From contig NC_134397.1 in the NCBI RefSeq assembly GCF_050003625.1, positions 195,197,063 through 195,261,062 of the forward strand: a stretch of 64,000 nt of DNA, read 5' to 3'. Below the pieces are notes generated by a model. That model did no database searches, had not been told where the DNA came from, and saw only the letters and a list, made by a program, of their open reading frames with translations. The stretch is from Haematobia irritans (Eukaryota > Arthropoda > Insecta > Diptera > Muscidae). Each line of letters begins with the position of its first letter. Position 1 is the stretch's first letter. The position numbers and the translations under genes were made by a program. Of the stretch, positions 1-12,055 are shown piece after piece.

Positions 1-112
1 TTCTATAAGCATACAAATTTTGACAAAAATTATTATAGACATAAAAATTTTGACAAAAATTTTTATAGACATAAAAATTTTGACAAAAATTTTTTATATA
101 AATAAAAAGCAC
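1..112 (+). repeat. 29-bp minisatellite (left edge)
   Basis: Degenerate tandem copies of the 29-bp unit: AAAATTTTGACAAAATTTT followed by CTATAGAAAT. The array runs off the left edge and stops at a CTATAG where foldback copy 1 begins. Confidence 0.9.
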
Positions 113-540
113 TATAGACTGTAAGATTGTTGGATGGACGCACGTTTCGGAATTACCACAATCCTCATCAGCATCTTCTACTTGCAGCAAACCTATCAAC
201 CAATTTCACAATAAATTCAGGCAGTTCGCTAAACCCAAAGTGAACCACAACTTGAACCTTCCGAAAAAAGGTTTTGCGTGATGAATTTCTTCTGATAATT
301 GGTTGATAGTTTTGCTGCAAGTAGAGGATGCTGATGAGGAATGTGGTAATTCCGAAACGTGCGTCCATCCAACCATCTTGCAGTCTATAGGGCTTTGCCC
401 AAATAAATTTGACAAACATTCTTTTCCTCTGTTGGTTAAGCTACACTTGTAGTTTAGTCAATGCATGGTTTTAAGCTGAAATCAAAACAACAACAATAAT
501 GATTAAAGAACAAAACCAACAATAACAAAACAAAACGAAG
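113..540. mobile_element. Foldback (long inverted repeat) family F1, copy 1
   Basis: The left half reads GATTGTTGGATGGACGCACG, then TTCGGAATTACCACA and CTTGCAGCAAACCTATCAAC. The right half repeats this in reverse complement (TTGATAGTTTTGCTGCAAG, then GGTAATTCCGAAACG, then the CGTCCATCCAACCATC end), so it can fold back on itself. The distal arm (AAGCTACACTTGTAGTTTAG and TTTTAAGCTGAAATCA) is present only on the right; the left arm is truncated at CTATAG, a motif shared with the flanking minisatellite. No coding capacity. The 83- and 69-residue frames here are inverted-repeat shadows. Confidence 0.75.
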
Positions 541-2420
541 GAAATAAAATTTTGACAAAATTTTCTATAGAAATAAACAATATGACATAATTTTCTATGG
601 AAAGAAAATTTTGACAAAACTTCCTATAGAAATAAAATTTTGATAAAATTTTCTATAGAAATAAAATTTTGATAAAATTTTCTATAGCTATAAACTTTTG
701 ATAAAATTTTCTATAACTATAAAACTTTTATAAAATTTTCTATAGAAATAAAATTTTGACAAAACTTTCTCTATAGACATAAAAATTTGATAATATTTTC
801 TATAGAAATAATATGTCGATAACATTTTTTATAGATATAAAACTTAGACAAAATATTCTATAGAAATAAAATTTTGACAAAATTTTCTATAGAAATAAAA
901 TCTTTACAAAATTTTCTATAGAAATGAAATTTTGACAAAATTTTCTATAGAAATAAAATTTTGACAAAATTTTCTTAGCAATAAAATTTTGACAAAATTT
1001 TCTTAGCAATAAAATTTTGACAAAATTTTCTTAGAAATAAAATTTTGACAAAATTTTCTATAGAAATAAAATTTTGACAAATAGTTTCTATAGAAAAAAA
1101 TTTTGATAGGTTAGGTTGTCATTGAGCTTAACATGGAATCGGGCAGCACTCAGTGATAAGAGAGAAGTTCACCAATGTGGTATCACAATGGACTGAATAG
1201 TATAAGTGAGCCTGATACATCGGGCTGCCACCTAACCTAGGTTAGGTATAATGTCCGCCCGATATTTCAGAAAATAACATTTTGACACAATTTCCTATAG
1301 AAATAATATTTTGACAAAATTTTCTATAGAAATAAAATTTTGACAAAAATTTCTATGGAAAACAAATTTGACAAAATTTCTATAGAAAAAAACTTTTGAC
1401 AAATATTTCTTATAGAAATAAAAAATTTAACAAATTTTTCTATAGAAATAAAAGTTTGACAAAAATTTTATATAGAAATAACATTTTTACAAATATTTCT
1501 ATATACAGAAAAAAATGTATAAAATTTTGAATAGAAATTAAATTTTGAAAAAATTTCCTATAGAAATAAAATTTAGAGAAAATTTTTTATAGAAATAAAA
1601 TTTAGACAAAATTTTCATAGAAATAAAATTTAGACAAAATTTTCTTAGAAATAAAATTTTGAACAATTTTCTTAGAAATAAAATTTTGATCAATTTTCTT
1701 AGAAATAAAATTTTGACAAAATTTTCTAGAGACATAAAATTTTGACAAATAGTTTCTATAGAAAAAAAATTTGATAGGTTAGGTATAATGGCCGCCCGAT
1801 GTTCCAGAAAATTAAATTTTGACTCAATTTCCTATAGAAATAATATTTTAACAAAATTTTCTATAGAAATAAATTTTTGACAAAATTTTCTATAGAAATA
1901 ATATTTTAACAAAATTTTTTATAGAAATAAAATCTTGACAAAATTTTCGATAGAAATAAAATAATGACAAAATTTTCGATGGAAATAAAATGTTGACAAT
2001 AATGTCTATGGAAATAAAATTTTGACAACATTTCTATAGAAATATACTTTTGACAAATATTTCTATAGAAATAAAAGTTTGACAAAAATTTTATATAGAA
2101 ATAAAATTTTTACAAATATTGCTATATATAGAAAAAAATTGATAACATTTTCAATAGAAATAAAATTTTGGCCACATTTTCTATAGAAATAAAATCTTGA
2201 CAAAATTTTCTATGGAAATAAAATTTTGAGAAAATTTTCTAAGAAATAAAATTTTGAGAAAATTTTCGATAGAAATAAAATTTTGGGAAAATTTTCTATA
2301 AAAAAAATTGCGAAAATTTTCTATAGAAATAAAATTTTGACAAAATTTTCTATAGAAATAAAATTTTCACAAATTTTTCTATAAAAATAAGATTTTGAAA
2401 AAATTTGCTATATTGACAAT
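541..2420 (+). repeat. 29-bp minisatellite block with an internal SINE fragment and higher-order duplication
   Basis: About 60 diverged tandem copies of the 29-bp unit. A SINE tail interrupts it at 1107-1248. The stretch after the SINE (about 1250-1505) and the stretch at about 1790-2135 are similar beyond the 29-bp period, which indicates a duplication of roughly 530 bp. Nearby frames rich in KILFL and NFISIEN are translations of the repeat, not proteins. Confidence 0.9.
1107..1248 (+). mobile_element. SINE family S1, 3' part
   Basis: Contains TTGTCATTGAGCTTAACATG, GGCAGCACTCAGTGATAAG and the tail CCACCTAACCTAGG, matching the 3' half of the full S1 copy at 17239-17558. The tRNA-like head is missing. 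It sits inside minisatellite DNA. Confidence 0.8.
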
Positions 2421-2640
2421 ATCTTTAATAATTTTAATTTTCGTTTTAGGTCATACTATCAAACTCTATTGTGGGTAAGTCCTGCTTTTATGTAGAGGTA
2501 GTAACTTTCCCCTGTTGGTGTAAACTAAATAAATAAAAAAAACAATCTTTCAATGAAGCAGTTTTTTTTCATAAAAACCACACTATTTAATCAAAAACTG
2601 CAAAATAAGATAATTTTATTTGGTAGTTTTTTGGTAAATT
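2421..2640 (+). other. Non-repetitive tail of the minisatellite-carrying element
   Basis: After the array comes AT-rich sequence ending TTTGGTAGTTTTTTGGTAAA. This resembles the right end of the minisatellite-bearing hAT-like element at 35851-38497. A D1 element interrupts it, and the missing terminus reappears at 4183-4215 ending GGCAACCGTGG. Confidence 0.5.
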
Positions 2641-4182
2641 TTATTATACCCACCACCATAGAATGGTGACGGGGGTATAATAAGTTCGTCATTCCGTTTG
2701 TAACACATCGAAATATCGATTTCCGACTATATAAAGTATATATATTCTTGATCAGGGAGAAATTCTAAGACGATATAGCCATGTCCGTCTGTCTGTCTGG
2801 CTGTCTGTCTGTCTGTTGTAATCACGCTACAGTCTTCAATAATAAAGCAATCGTGCTGAAATTTCGCACAAACTCGTCTTTTGTCTGCAGGCAGGTCAAG
2901 TTCGAAGATGGGCTATATCGGTCCAGGTTTTGATATAGTCCCCATATAAACCGACCTCCCGATTTGGGGTCTTGGGCTTATAAAAACCTTAGTTTCTATC
3001 CAATTTGCCTGAAATTGGAAATCTAGAGGTATTTTATGACCACAAAGAGGTGTGCCAAAAATGGTGAGTATCGGTCCACGTTTTGTTCTATATGGGGGCT
3101 ATCCGCCATATAGACCGATCTCCCGATTATATTTCCAGGGCTTCTAGAATCGATAGTTTCTATCCAATTCGCCTGAAATTGGATATCTAGAGGTATTTTA
3201 GCACCATAAAGAGGTGTGCCAAAAATGGTGACTATCGGTTGATGTTTAGGTATAGCCCCCATATAGACCGATTTCCCGATTTTACTTCTTGGACTTCTAG
3301 AATCCGTAGTTATTATCCAATTTGGTTGAAATTTGAAATCTAGAGGTATCTTAGGACCATAAAGAGGTGTGCTAAAAATGGTGATTATAGGTCAATGTGT
3401 TGATATAGCCATCAGATAGACCGATCTCCAGATATTACTTTTTGGGCTTCTAGAAACCGTAATTGTTGTCCACTTTGCCTGAAATCGAAAATCTGGAGGT
3501 TTTTAGGAATACAAATAGGTGTGCAAGAAATGATTTTATTTTTTAGGCTTCTAGAATCCGTAGTTTTTATCCAATTTGCCTGAAATGAGAAATCTACAGG
3601 ACCTTAAGTATGAGAGCCGAAAATGGCAGGTATTGGCCCATGTTTTGGTTTATCTCCCAAATAGACCGATCTCCCGATTTTACTTCTTGGGCTTTTAGAA
3701 ACCATAGTTTTTTTATCAAATTTGCATGAAATTTTAAATCTAGAAGTATTTTAGGAACATAAAGAGGTGTGCCGAAAATGGTGAATATCGGTCCATGTGC
3801 ATTGATAATGAAAATTGCTTGAAACTGAATTATAGTTTCCAGATTTTACTTCTGGTAATCATTTAAATAATGGGGGTAAAAATCTACAGATATTAAATTT
3901 TAAATCAAGGCGTTATTTCATTTTCATTTCATTTTTTTTTGAACACTTCCACACGATGTTTATGATTCCTCTAAAACTCAAACAAATAAGGTTCTTATAA
4001 ATCCAGAATCTGATCTAGTAGGTAAAATCTTTGAATTTATCTTCGGGAAGTGTTCTGGTTAAACTGATCTGCTTGTCACCAAATCCCCCTGAAATTTTCA
4101 CAGGAAACTATAATATTTGATTCATGGTGGTGGGTATTTAAGATTTGGCCCAGCCGAACTTACTGCTTTATATACTTGTTTT
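2641..4182 (+). mobile_element. DINE-1/Helentron-like non-autonomous element, family D1
   Basis: Starts with a hairpin (TATACCCACCACCATAGAAT, then GGTGACGGGGGTATAA). It continues with AAGTATATATATTCTTGATC and a GTCY microsatellite (GTCCGTCTGTCTGTC), the layout of Drosophila DINE-1. The body has several diverged subrepeats (pattern ATATAGACCGATCTCCCGAT, AATCTAGAGGTATTTTAG, AAAGAGGTGTGCCAAAAATG). It ends in a GC-rich hairpin then TATACTTGTTTT. No Rep/helicase ORF. The 79-residue frame at 3023-3262 is a subrepeat shadow. Confidence 0.75.
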
Positions 4183-4550
4183 CTTAAAATGTTGGTAAAA
4201 TATTTTTGGCTCCAGTGGCAACCGTGGCATTATTGCAGAGATTTAAATATCCGAAAATTCGACAAGTAAAACTTTTCCAAAAAGTCGAAAATTTTACTTT
4301 GGCAAAACTCGAATTCCGTAATTAGGGCTAAATAAAAATTATACAGATTTAATTCTGGTAGATTTCTTTTTATCGACCGAAAAACGTATTTGTTATGTGT
4401 CAACCAATGCCAGTGATATTGAATTCCATAAGAATTTTCACAAAATTTTGTCTTAAAACATTAATGAAAAATTCTATAGAATTTGGGAAGCATCTTTAAA
4501 TTGAATTACTTAATTTTAAATTTAATCTATTTCGCTGACAATTCATTGTT
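4183..4550. other. hAT-like terminus then unassigned AT-rich DNA
   Basis: The first about 35 bases look like the right end of the minisatellite-carrying element (GGCAACCGTGG). The rest is AT-rich sequence with no gene or repeat I recognise. Confidence 0.4.
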
Positions 4551-5207
4551 ACACTGAAAAAAATATTGTCGTGAGGTCAAAGATTTCATGTCTTTAAAAT
4601 ACGAATACAAATTTTGCTTAGCATAGAAGACGTATTTCTCTAAAATAAAGTTATTTTCCTTCTCCAAAAGTCGATAAACTTTTCAATGAAGTCGTATTGT
4701 CCTTATAATTAAGTGATTTGACTTAAAAATGGGTATCTTAACATGAAAGAAAAAATTTATAGGCTAAGGTCAACTTGACTTTAATAATTCAGAAAAATTC
4801 TTTAAATTTAATGAAATTGTCTTTAAATTTGTTGTCTTTTTGCATCTTGACTACAAAGCAAAAAATCGTTCAAATATAGGACATGTTTTCCAAAACTTTA
4901 TTTTAAAGAAGTTTTTTACTTCAAACATAGCATAATTTCTACTGGAAGTCGAGTCCTAATTTGGAAAATAAACTTGCCGTTAACTCGTTTTTAAAGGACT
5001 TTGATAGCATATGAAGTAAAAATGCTGAGAAAGCGAAAAATTAAAGTTTGCTTCCTAGAAGCAAGTACACAAAACCTAAATTTAAAAGATAATTGTGTCT
5101 TAAAAGTATCCTTACTTGTATTCTCCGCTTCTTTGGCTCGGAATCAATACCAAATTTTTTAAAGTAAAGACAAAATCTTTGGAACCGAGTATGCTTTTTT
5201 TCAGTGT
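4551..5207. mobile_element. MITE with ACACTGAAAAAAAT termini
   Basis: Inverted ends: ACACTGAAAAAAATATTG on the left and TTTTTTTCAGTGT on the right. No ORF. Similar termini occur at about 8306, 8924 and 39391, so this is a family. Confidence 0.6.
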
Positions 5208-6094
5208 AGTTGGGTTAAGCAAAAAAATAACTTAATCTAATTTTTACGATTTTCGTCTGTGTCTATATGGGTTTTCTTGTTATATTTTCTTTTTTTTGGA
5301 ATTTCTTTTTTTTTTTGTTCCATTCACATATCCTGGCGCTGGACATTTGGAATTTAATGGTGTTTATGGTTGCAAAAATCGTCATAGTGTCTAACGATTG
5401 TTTGTGGCGTCATCTTCCTTCGTTCACTATTCACTAGAAGAATGTCTCAGCAACTGGCTATCATAAAAAAAACGAACAAACTTCAAAATGATGCGAGAGT
5501 TCGGAATAATGGCTGGGAAACACTTAAAATGCAACTCAAGCTAAGGAAATAAAATAATCTCATTGTAGCATTTCCTTTATGAGATGGTATCCTCAAGCAA
5601 ATGGAAAAACCAAAAAAAAACACAAACAAGGACATTCTCGCATTGGTTTCAACAAGGCCAATTGTTGTAAATGCATTGTCCAGTTTTATTAGCCCCAAAT
5701 GACTTTGACTTTTCACAGTCACTTCGACTTCTAGAAGTCCAGATCTGATTTTTCCCCATAATTGCAATGAATGGAAAGGGGTACTTCTTGTTTGGTCATA
5801 TGGTAGTTATGACATTGTGGTCAAATATTTTTTTTCATATTTCCACGCAATTTTTGCAGTCCTTTTAATATTTCGAGGAGAAAAAACTTGTAAACTTGTG
5901 CATGGTATTTGGTTATGGGTCTTTTTTTTTAAATCATATTCTTTATGCATTTCTGAAATGCAAACATATATAGATAAAGTCTTTATTATTGCATGCGAAT
6001 TGTTTATTTAAAAAAATGTGAGTTGGGGGAAAACTATCAATGGAGGAAGTACGAAAGTTTTGATGAAGTTATATGCAATTGCATGACAAACTAT
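5208..6094. other. Unassigned intronic AT-rich DNA
   Basis: No coding frame I can support (longest open frames are 94 and 64 residues, low complexity and unrelated to any family I know). Probably intron of sima. Confidence 0.4.
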
Positions 6095-6466
6095 CCCAGC
6101 AAAAAAGGCGTCGCCAAAAAAGTTGTGAAAATATTTTTTTTGTATCCGGAAGTGGTGCAAAATTGATACAGAAGCGATGAATTTAACATGGGCTTAACAT
6201 AGAGCGAATGTCCACCATTTCAACGGCCGTTGCAATGAATTTGCATCACTTCTAAAAGTGTGATCCGAATTCAGTGTTTTGGATTTAAATTGAAAAATTT
6301 TGTGATCTCTTACCAAATAAGTAATTTTTATAATTTTTTATGATCTTTTATGCATTCCAACGCTTGTCCGAAACGTTTGACTTCAAATATTTTCAAAAAT
6401 TCGCATTTTTTCTAGAATTGATTTAGAATTTTTTTTTTCAACAAAATTTAAATAATTTGTATATTT

Positions 6467-7772
6467 TTTATACCCTCCACCATGGGATGAGGGTATATTA
6501 ACTTTGTCATTCCGTTTGTAACACATCGAAATATTGCTCTAAGACCCCATAAAGTATATATATTCTGGGTCGTGGTGAAATTCTGAGTCGATCTAAGCAT
6601 GTCCGTCCGTCCGTCCGTCCGTCTGTCCGTCTGTCCGGCTGTCCGTCCGTCTGTGGAAATCACGCTAACTTCCGAACGAAACAAGCTATCGACTTGAAAC
6701 TTGGCACAAGTAGTTGTTATTGATGTAGGTCGGATGGTATTGAAAATCGGCCATATCGGACCACGTTTACGTATAGTCCCCATATAAACCGATCCCCAAA
6801 TTTGGCTTGGGGAGCCTCCCGGAGCAGCAAAATTCATCCGATCCGGTTGAAATTTGGTACCTGATGTTAGTATACGGCCTCTAACAACCATGCAAAAATT
6901 GGTCCATATCGGTCCATAATTATATATAGCTCCCATATAAACCGATCCCCAGATTTGACCTCCGGAGCCTCTTGGAGGAGCAAAATTTATCCGATCCGGT
7001 TGAAATTTAGTACGTGGTCTTAGTATACGGTCTCTAACACCCATGCAAAAATTGGTCCATGTCGGTCCATAATTATATATAGCAAAAGTCATCCGATACG
7101 GTTGAAATTTGGTACATTTTGTCAATATATGGCCTCTAACAGCCATGTAAAAATTGGTCAATATCGGTCTTTAGTTATATATAGCCGATGACTTATTACA
7201 CAAAAATTGGCCCATATCGCCAAAAATAATCTACCAAAACTTTATTTCCATAGAAATGTTTGTCAAAATTTTATTTCCATAGAAAGTTTTGTCAAAATTT
7301 TATTTTTATAGAAATTTTTGTAAAAAATTTATTTCTGTAGAAAATTTTGTCAACATTTTATTTCTATACAAAATTTTGTCAACATTTTACTTCCATAGAA
7401 AATTTTGTCAACATTTTATTTCTATAGAAAATTTTGTCAAGTTTTTATTTCTATAGAAAATTTTGTCAAAATTTTATTTCTATAGACAATTTTGTCAAGT
7501 TTTCATTTCTATAGAAAATTTTGTCAAACTATATTATATACGTATTTAATCGGCCTTTTTTTGTTTAATATATACCCCGTATGGGCTAACTTACAATTTA
7601 GAAGACAGTGTTAAAAAGTTTTACGATACCTTGCCATCGGCAAGTGTTATCGCAACCCAAGTAATTCGATTGTGGATGACAGCCTTTAGTAGAAGTTCCT
7701 ACGCAATCCATGGTGGAGGGTACATAAGATTCGGCCTGGCCGAACTTACGGCCGTATATACTTGTTTTTTTT
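6467..7772 (+). mobile_element. DINE-1/Helentron-like element, family D1, with minisatellite inside
   Basis: 5' hairpin TATACCCTCCACCATGGGAT; microsatellite of GTCC/GTCT tetramers at about 6601-6653; two long subrepeats with TCCGATCCGGTTGAAATTTG. The 3' end has the perfect hairpin TTCGGCCTGGCCGAA and then TATACTTGTTTT. A block of the 29-bp unit in reverse orientation sits at about 7230-7535. The 237-residue open frame at 6448-7161 is a minus-strand reading of the subrepeats with no domain and is not a gene. Confidence 0.8.
7230..7535 (-). repeat. 29-bp minisatellite, reverse orientation
   Basis: About ten copies reading ATTTCTATAGAAAATTTTGT. Preceded by AATAATCTACCAAAAC, the subterminal motif that also precedes the array at 44860. 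Confidence 0.9.
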
Positions 7773-8067
7773 TTTTTTTTTTAATTTCAAATAGGTTAAG
7801 AAGAACATCATTGGGTGGGCATTTTTGGAAGGGCTTTTAAAGTTGTGCCTTTGGAACAAATTTTTTTGCTGGGTACTATGACAGTATTTTTATTCCATTC
7901 AGTTTACGATACGCCACCCATTACTTTGTAATAATATTGGCAAAGCATACGAATATTGCTACGATGCCCGCAATATATGAATTCTTGATTCAGTTTTAAT
8001 TTCTTAAGAAATTTGCTTTAGTCCAAGGAATTGTTTTTTATTCCAAATAGGCTTCAAACATTTTATG

Positions 8068-9110
8068 AACTAAACGCACCAGCATAGAATGGTATAATAA
8101 TTTTGTCAATCCGCTTGTAACACATCGAAATATCGATTTCCAAGAAGTAGATATATATTCTTGATCTGGGAGAAATTTTAAGTTGATATAATAATGTCCG
8201 TCTGTCTGTCTGTTGTAATCACGCTACAGTCTATCATGCTGAAATTTTGTAATTTTCTTTCGGCTGCAAGCAGGTCAAGTTCGAAGATGGGCTATATGTA
8301 GCCCACACACTGAAAAAAATATTTACGTGATATTAAAGATTACGCAACCTATATTTTAGATTGCGAAATTTAAAAAAACATTAAGGACAAATTTCTTTAA
8401 TATAATGAAATTTTAATTAAAATAAAGTTTATATATTTTTTTCGTTAAATTTAGGAGACAAATTTTGTAAATTTGCATCGCTCCGTTAAAGTCCCATGTC
8501 TTTGAACTAAGGCTAATTTTCCTCAATGTAAAGAAACACATTTTTGATTTAAAGAAATAGTCCTTAAATTAACTGAAATATTGAAACTTTAAATTTAAGA
8601 TAAAAACGCTTCAAATATAGGCCAAGACTTATTTTGAGGATTTAGCGTCTTTGATTTAAATTTTTTTTGGAATTAAGAACGCATTTTTTACTTCGAAACA
8701 TCCGTTACAATTCGGACTTTTTACCTTTATTAATAAACCGCGAAAAGATAAAGCAAATTTGATAAATGAGATCTGTACCCTAATTTCAATTTTATTGGTC
8801 CTAGATTTAAAGCCAGATAAGTCGCTAAAAAATTTCTTTATATTAAAGAAGCCGCATCTTTGGCTCGGAATCAATACCAAAATCCTTAAGCGAAGGTCAA
8901 AATCTTTGGATCTTTTTTGAGTGCATATTAACCGACCCCCCAATTTGGGGTCTTGAACGCCTAGACAATTTGTATCCGATTTCCTTGAATTTTAAAATCT
9001 AGAAGTATTTTGGGTCCATAAACAAGTGTACTGAATATGATGTGCATCGGTCCATGGTTTGGTATGGCCCCCTTATAGCTTGATCTAACGATCTATGTTA
9101 ATTAAATGAA
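8068..9110 (+). mobile_element. D1 element interrupted by a MITE
   Basis: Begins with a decayed D1 5' hairpin, CACATCGAAATATCGATTTC and GTCCGTCTGTCTGTC. It is broken at about 8306 by a MITE and resumes at about 8930 with ACCGACCCCCCAATTTGGGG. No coding capacity. Confidence 0.65.
8306..8924. mobile_element. MITE (ACACTGAAAAAAAT family) inside D1
   Basis: Left end ACACTGAAAAAAATATTTAC; decayed right end TCTTTTTTGAGTG. The D1 reading resumes directly afterwards. Internal text such as GGCTCGGAATCAATACCAAA is shared with the MITE at 4551-5207, which links them as one family. Confidence 0.6.
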
Positions 9111-9602
9111 CTAAAAAACAGGAAAAATTTTACACAAAATTATTGAATACTTATACAGTTCTAAATTTCTTAACAATTTTAAATTGTATCACTTGGCACT
9201 AAACCTTTTTGCAATTTTCAATTTTAATTTTTTCCTACGAAATTTTCTTTAACAAGTTAAAAAATTTTCTTGAATTTGTCGAAAAATTTTATTTATATAG
9301 GGGTTTTTAATACAGTTTGGTTAAAATTTAACCTAAAATTAACGAAAAATTCCTTCCTGATAAGTCCATTGTTTTTTTTATGTAGCTTTAAATCTAGGCT
9401 CTATAAAATTAAAATTAGGGTACAGATTTCATTTATTGAACTTCCATTCTCGTTTTATTAATCATCGTTGTAGTATATTCTCGTAAAAATAAATTTTTCA
9501 TAAAATTTACGACACAAATATTTGCGTTAAAGTCTTATGTTTTTGTAAGACAAATTTCCCACTATTCTTATTTAACTGAATTAACTGAACTGAACTGGAC
9601 TT
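9111..9602. other. Diverged MITE-like DNA
   Basis: AT-rich; contains pieces (AAAATTAGGGTACAGATTTC, TTTAAATCTAGGCTC) shared with the neighbouring MITEs. No gene. Confidence 0.35.
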
Positions 9603-10230
9603 ACACCCAAAAAAACAGTTTACTTGTATCCAAAGATTTTAACCTTGCCATAAGGAGTTTGGTATTGATTCCGAGCCAAATATTCGGCTTCTTTAAAATA
9701 AACACATTTTTAGGGACCTCCATGGCTTTAAATTTAGGATTAATAAAACTATAATTAGAATACAGATCTCGAATATCAAATTTTCATACTATTTTTGCGA
9801 TATATTAATAAAGCTATTCAAACAAATGCCAGTTTAAAAATCCAAACAGCTACTTCAAAGTTAAAAATGATTTTCTTAATTAAAAAAAAACTACATCTGA
9901 AGCGTTTTCATCTTAAATATAAAGATTCAATATATCTGTTACTTTAAAGACAATTTCTTTAAATTACTTCAATTACCCACAACTTTAGCAAAGGGACGCA
10001 AATTTCAAAAATATGTGTCCTAAATTTTATGAAAATTAAAGCAAGGTTAATAAACTTTCAGATTTAAGATAAAAACTCTTCAATTATAGGCTAAGACTTA
10101 TTTTGAGGATTTTGCGACTTTGGTTTAAAGTTTTTTTTTTTTTTTTAATGAAAAAAACATTTTTTTACTTTGGCGAATTTCGTTTATCTAAAATTTCGTT
10201 CCAGAGGAAAGTATTTTTTTCTTTGGGTGT
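9603..10230. mobile_element. MITE with ACACCCAAAAAAA ends
   Basis: Inverted ends ACACCCAAAAAAACAG and TTTTTTTCTTTGGGTGT. The interior shares GATTCCGAGCCAAATATTCG-type text with the other MITEs here. No ORF. Confidence 0.6.
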
Positions 10231-10655
10231 CTTACGGTCTTAAATGTTGTACCGGTCCAACGTTGCAAGAATTGTTTAACCAAAACCGCTATATTTGTCC
10301 AAAAAATAACCAAAAAAAAAAAAATAATAAAAAAATGTGAATTTTTGTTTGCATTAAAAGCAACATTTTTTGATTGAAATTCAAAAAAGAAAATTTTTAT
10401 TTCACTTCAAATGCAAACTAAATAAATTAAATTCATTTCAAGTCATATTAACTCAGTGTTGCCAGAAGTAGGGAAATTCCCTACATAAAGGTTTTTTTTT
10501 TTTTTTTTGAAAATTTAGCATCTTGTAGGGACCATGTAGGGACTTTTTCACTCAACACAATATTTATATTTTGATGGCTCTAGAGGAACAAATTAGACGC
10601 CGGCAAGGCCTGATCCTTAACAATGTGATCATAATCTACCACAAATCTACCAAAC
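10231..10655. other. Repeat-derived spacer with a CAGTGTTGCCA motif
   Basis: Includes CAGTGTTGCCAGAAGTAGGG at about 10454, resembling a hAT terminus, and CTACCACAAATCTACCAAAC just before the next minisatellite. No gene. Confidence 0.35.
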
Positions 10656-12055
10656 AAATTTTTCTATAGAAAATTTGTTTAAAGCTTTATACCTATAGAA
10701 CTTTTGTCAAATTTTTATTTCTATAGAAAATATTATCAAAATTTTATTGCTATAGAAAATTTTGTTCAAAATTTTATTTCTATAGAAATCTTTTTCAAAA
10801 TTTTATTTCTATAGAAAATGTCGTCAAAATTTAATTTCTATAAAATTGTGCCAACAATTTTATTTCTAGAGAAAATTTTTGTCAACATTTTATTTATATA
10901 GAAAATTTTTGCAAAATTTTTCTTATATAGAAATTTGGTCAAAATTTTATTTCTATAGAAAATTTTGTCAAATTTTATTTCTATAGAGAATTTTGTCAAA
11001 ATTTTATTTCTATAGAAAATTTTGTCAAACTTTTATTTCTATGGAAAATTTTGTCAAAATTTTATTCATATCGAAAATTTTCTCAAAATTTTATTTCAAT
11101 AGAAAATTTTGTCAAAATTTTATTTCTATAGAAAATGTTGTCAAATTTCATTTCTATGGGAAAATTTTCTCAAAATTTTATTTCTATAGAAAATTTTCTC
11201 AAACTTTTATTTCTATAGAAAATGTTGTCAAAATTTTATTTCTATAGAAAATGTTGTCAAAACATTATTTCTATACAAAATTTTGTCAAATTTTATTTCT
11301 ATAGGAATTTTTTTTTTAAATTTTATTCATATAGAACATTTTCTTAAAATTTTATTTCTATAGAATTTTTACTCAAAATTTTATTTTTATAGAATTTTAT
11401 TTTTATAGAATTTTTTCTCAAAATTTTATTGCTATAGAAAATTTGGTCAAAAGTTTATTGCTATAGAAAATTTGGTCAAAATTTTATTCATATAGAAAAT
11501 TTTCTCAAAATTTTATTTCTATAGAATTTTTACTCAAAATTTTATTTTTATAGATTTTTTTCTCAAAATTTAATTTCTATAGAATTTTTACTCAAAATTT
11601 TATTTTTATAGAATTTATTCTCAAAATTTTATTTCTATAGAAAATTTTGCCAAATTTTATTTCTATGGAAATTTTTTTCAAAATTTTATTCATATAGAAA
11701 ATTTTCTCAAAATTTTATTTCTGTAGAATTTTTTCTCAAAGTTTTATTTTTATAGAATTTTTTCTCAAAATTTAATTTCTATAGAATTTTTACTCAAAAT
11801 TTTATTTTTATAGAATTTTTTCTCAAAATTTTATGGCTATAGAAAATATTGTCAATTAGAAAATTTTCTCAAAATTTTATTTCTATAGAATTTTTGCTCA
11901 AAATTTTATTTGTATAGAATTTTTTCTCAAAATTGTATTTCTGTAGAATTTTTTCTCAAAGTTGTATTTTTATAGAATTTTTTCTCAAAAATTTTTTTCC
12001 ATAGAAAAATTTCTCAAAAAAAAATTGTTATAGAAACTTTTGCCAAATTTTTTTA
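10656..12055 (-). repeat. 29-bp minisatellite, reverse orientation
   Basis: About 48 copies (ATTTCTATAGAAAATTTTGT type), many with CTCAAAATTTTA variants. Flanked on both sides by ATCTACCAAACA motifs, as for the other blocks that look like cargo of a mobile element. Confidence 0.9.

Larger units (their letters stand above)
6095..7873. mobile_element. MITE with CCCAGCAAAAAA ends, split by a D1 element
   Basis: Left end CCCAGCAAAAAAGGCG at 6095 and right end ATTTTTTTGCTGGG at 7873 are inverted. The intervening sequence is mostly the D1 insertion at about 6467-7772. Related left ends occur at about 13744 and 35152 (CCCAGCAAAAAA). Confidence 0.5.

Noticed and set aside
6448..7161. 237-residue minus-strand open frame
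   Set aside because: Lies wholly within D1 subrepeats and a GTCC microsatellite; its internal repeats mirror the DNA subrepeats and there is no domain.
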